DNA of 64,000 nt from Providencia sp. R33 (GTDB taxonomy: Bacteria > Pseudomonadota > Gammaproteobacteria > Enterobacterales > Enterobacteriaceae), in contig NZ_CP072453.1 in assembly GCF_019343475.1 (NCBI RefSeq), positions 2,108,001-2,172,000 on the forward strand, given 5' to 3'. A program made the translations under genes and the position numbers. The notes under the pieces are model-generated. The model was not told the origin of the DNA. It searched no databases and was given only the letters and a program-made list of their open reading frames with translations. Every line of letters starts with the position of its first letter. The stretch's first letter is position 1. Positions 63,481 through 64,000 of the stretch are shown here, one piece after another.

Positions 63481-64000
63481 TTAAAAATGCGGAACCGTCG
63501 CAATCAAATCTGAGCCATTCGCAACTTGGCTTAGGCCATAACAATTAAAAGGCCCTTTTTGCTCACTCATCGCCATCACCCGTTCAATAAATAATGGAAA
63601 AGGTCGCCCACTTCCCTCTGTATTTTTCGCATGTAGGCTTTCAACCCAAATAAACGGTAGGCGGTTATTGGCTTTAGGCTTGCTTTTGGATAACACCGCT
63701 AAACTGATCTCCAACGATTGCCCCGTTTTTTCCGACCATAGCTGCGCTTTTTTCTGCATATCCGTCTCTATTCGGCTTTTCCCTTTCACATGGCGCCGAA
63801 TATAACTCACAAAAACAGATTGCGCGGGAGCCTGTTGAATTGACTTGATATGCACATAATCCGCTAGCCTCGCTAACCATTTTGCTACATCCAGTTGTTC
63901 AAGCTCACCTTGCGTGTTGGCATGCAAACGGATTTTTTTGCCCAAACGAAAACCCACACTGCCATACTCAGGGAAAGCAACTGCAATGGGGCTTTCCCCT
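63481..64000 (-). CDS. cas6f: Type I-F CRISPR endoribonuclease Cas6f (Csy4), 5' part outside the window
   Basis: 173 codons are visible; the gene runs past 64000. The visible part starts with AVAFPEYGSVGFRLGKKIRLH (the FPEYG-type segment of Csy4), has the basic stretch VSYIRRHVKGKSRIETDMQKK that reads the repeat hairpin, LPFIWVESL, and the C-terminal FNCYGLSQ...IATVPHF typical of Csy4. Internal GTG 63957 is not a start because the frame and homology continue beyond it. It cuts pre-crRNA at the base of the repeat stem. The catalytic His lies in the missing N-terminal part. Other I-F cas genes should lie to the right. Confidence 0.95.
   Translation of the reverse strand, partial: GESPIAVAFPEYGSVGFRLGKKIRLHANTQGELEQLDVAKWLARLADYVHIKSIQQAPAQSVFVSYIRRHVKGKSRIETDMQKKAQLWSEKTGQSLEISLAVLSKSKPKANNRLPFIWVESLHAKNTEGSGRPFPLFIERVMAMSEQKGPFNCYGLSQVANGSDLIATVPHF

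Overview
The window looks like a chromosomal segment of an enteric gammaproteobacterium of the Morganellaceae, most probably Providencia. Proteins have clear Escherichia-type orthologues (CitA to CitG, KdgR, CbpA/CbpM, FliA to FliT, MarC), intergenic DNA is very AT-rich, and eight ERIC-type (127-bp-class) intergenic repeats are scattered through it. The genus is an inference from this pattern, not from a marker gene.

Layout. 1-12.5 kb: a Sel1-repeat protein, then a citrate-fermentation locus with the CitA/CitB two-component system divergent from citCDEFXG, a YbhI-type DASS carrier and a YbhH/PrpF-type isomerase. 12.5-14.3 kb: a two-gene nucleic-acid repair operon, an ATP-dependent RNA ligase followed by an HD-phosphoesterase/polynucleotide-kinase fusion. 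14.5-27 kb: VanW-like protein, CitMHS citrate-metal transporter, an Old Yellow Enzyme gene broken by one nonsense codon, a lipoprotein, a DMT exporter, a second DASS carrier, CutA, an AhpD-like protein and a TonB-dependent receptor behind Fur-like sites. 27-33 kb: a GH18 chitinase-like protein without signal peptide, kdgR/kdgK/eda with two KdgR boxes, cbpA-cbpM and a GNAT.

33-38.3 kb: fliA, fliC, fliDST. fliC and fliD are divergent and each has a consensus sigma-28 promoter. A (GGTTT)13 tract lies between fliC and fliA. 38.3-50 kb: a peptide deformylase, a very short trimeric autotransporter, membrane and hypothetical proteins, a FAD oxidoreductase, an AaeXAB/YdhIJK-like efflux operon plus marC, a cold-shock protein and an IbpA-type heat-shock protein with a sigma-32 promoter. 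50.2-61.7 kb: fliE divergent from fliFGHIJK and fliLMNOPQR. 62.1-64 kb: a type I-F CRISPR array (21 repeats, 20 spacers), its leader, and the 3' part of cas6f (csy4), which runs off the window.

How it fits together. Citrate sensing (CitAB) should drive uptake and cleavage to acetate and oxaloacetate. An ATTAAAACCATTA-like motif occurs before citC, the YbhI carrier and the CitMHS carrier, suggesting one regulon. Flagellar genes follow the usual split into a late sigma-28 group and an export-apparatus/motor group. The least characterised module is the ligase plus HD-Pnk operon. Other points of interest are the stop codon just after the active-site Cys of the OYE gene, an ERIC end that supplies a ribosome-binding site, an ERIC inside the fliD leader, and a leader-proximal CRISPR spacer that is itself an intrinsic-terminator sequence.
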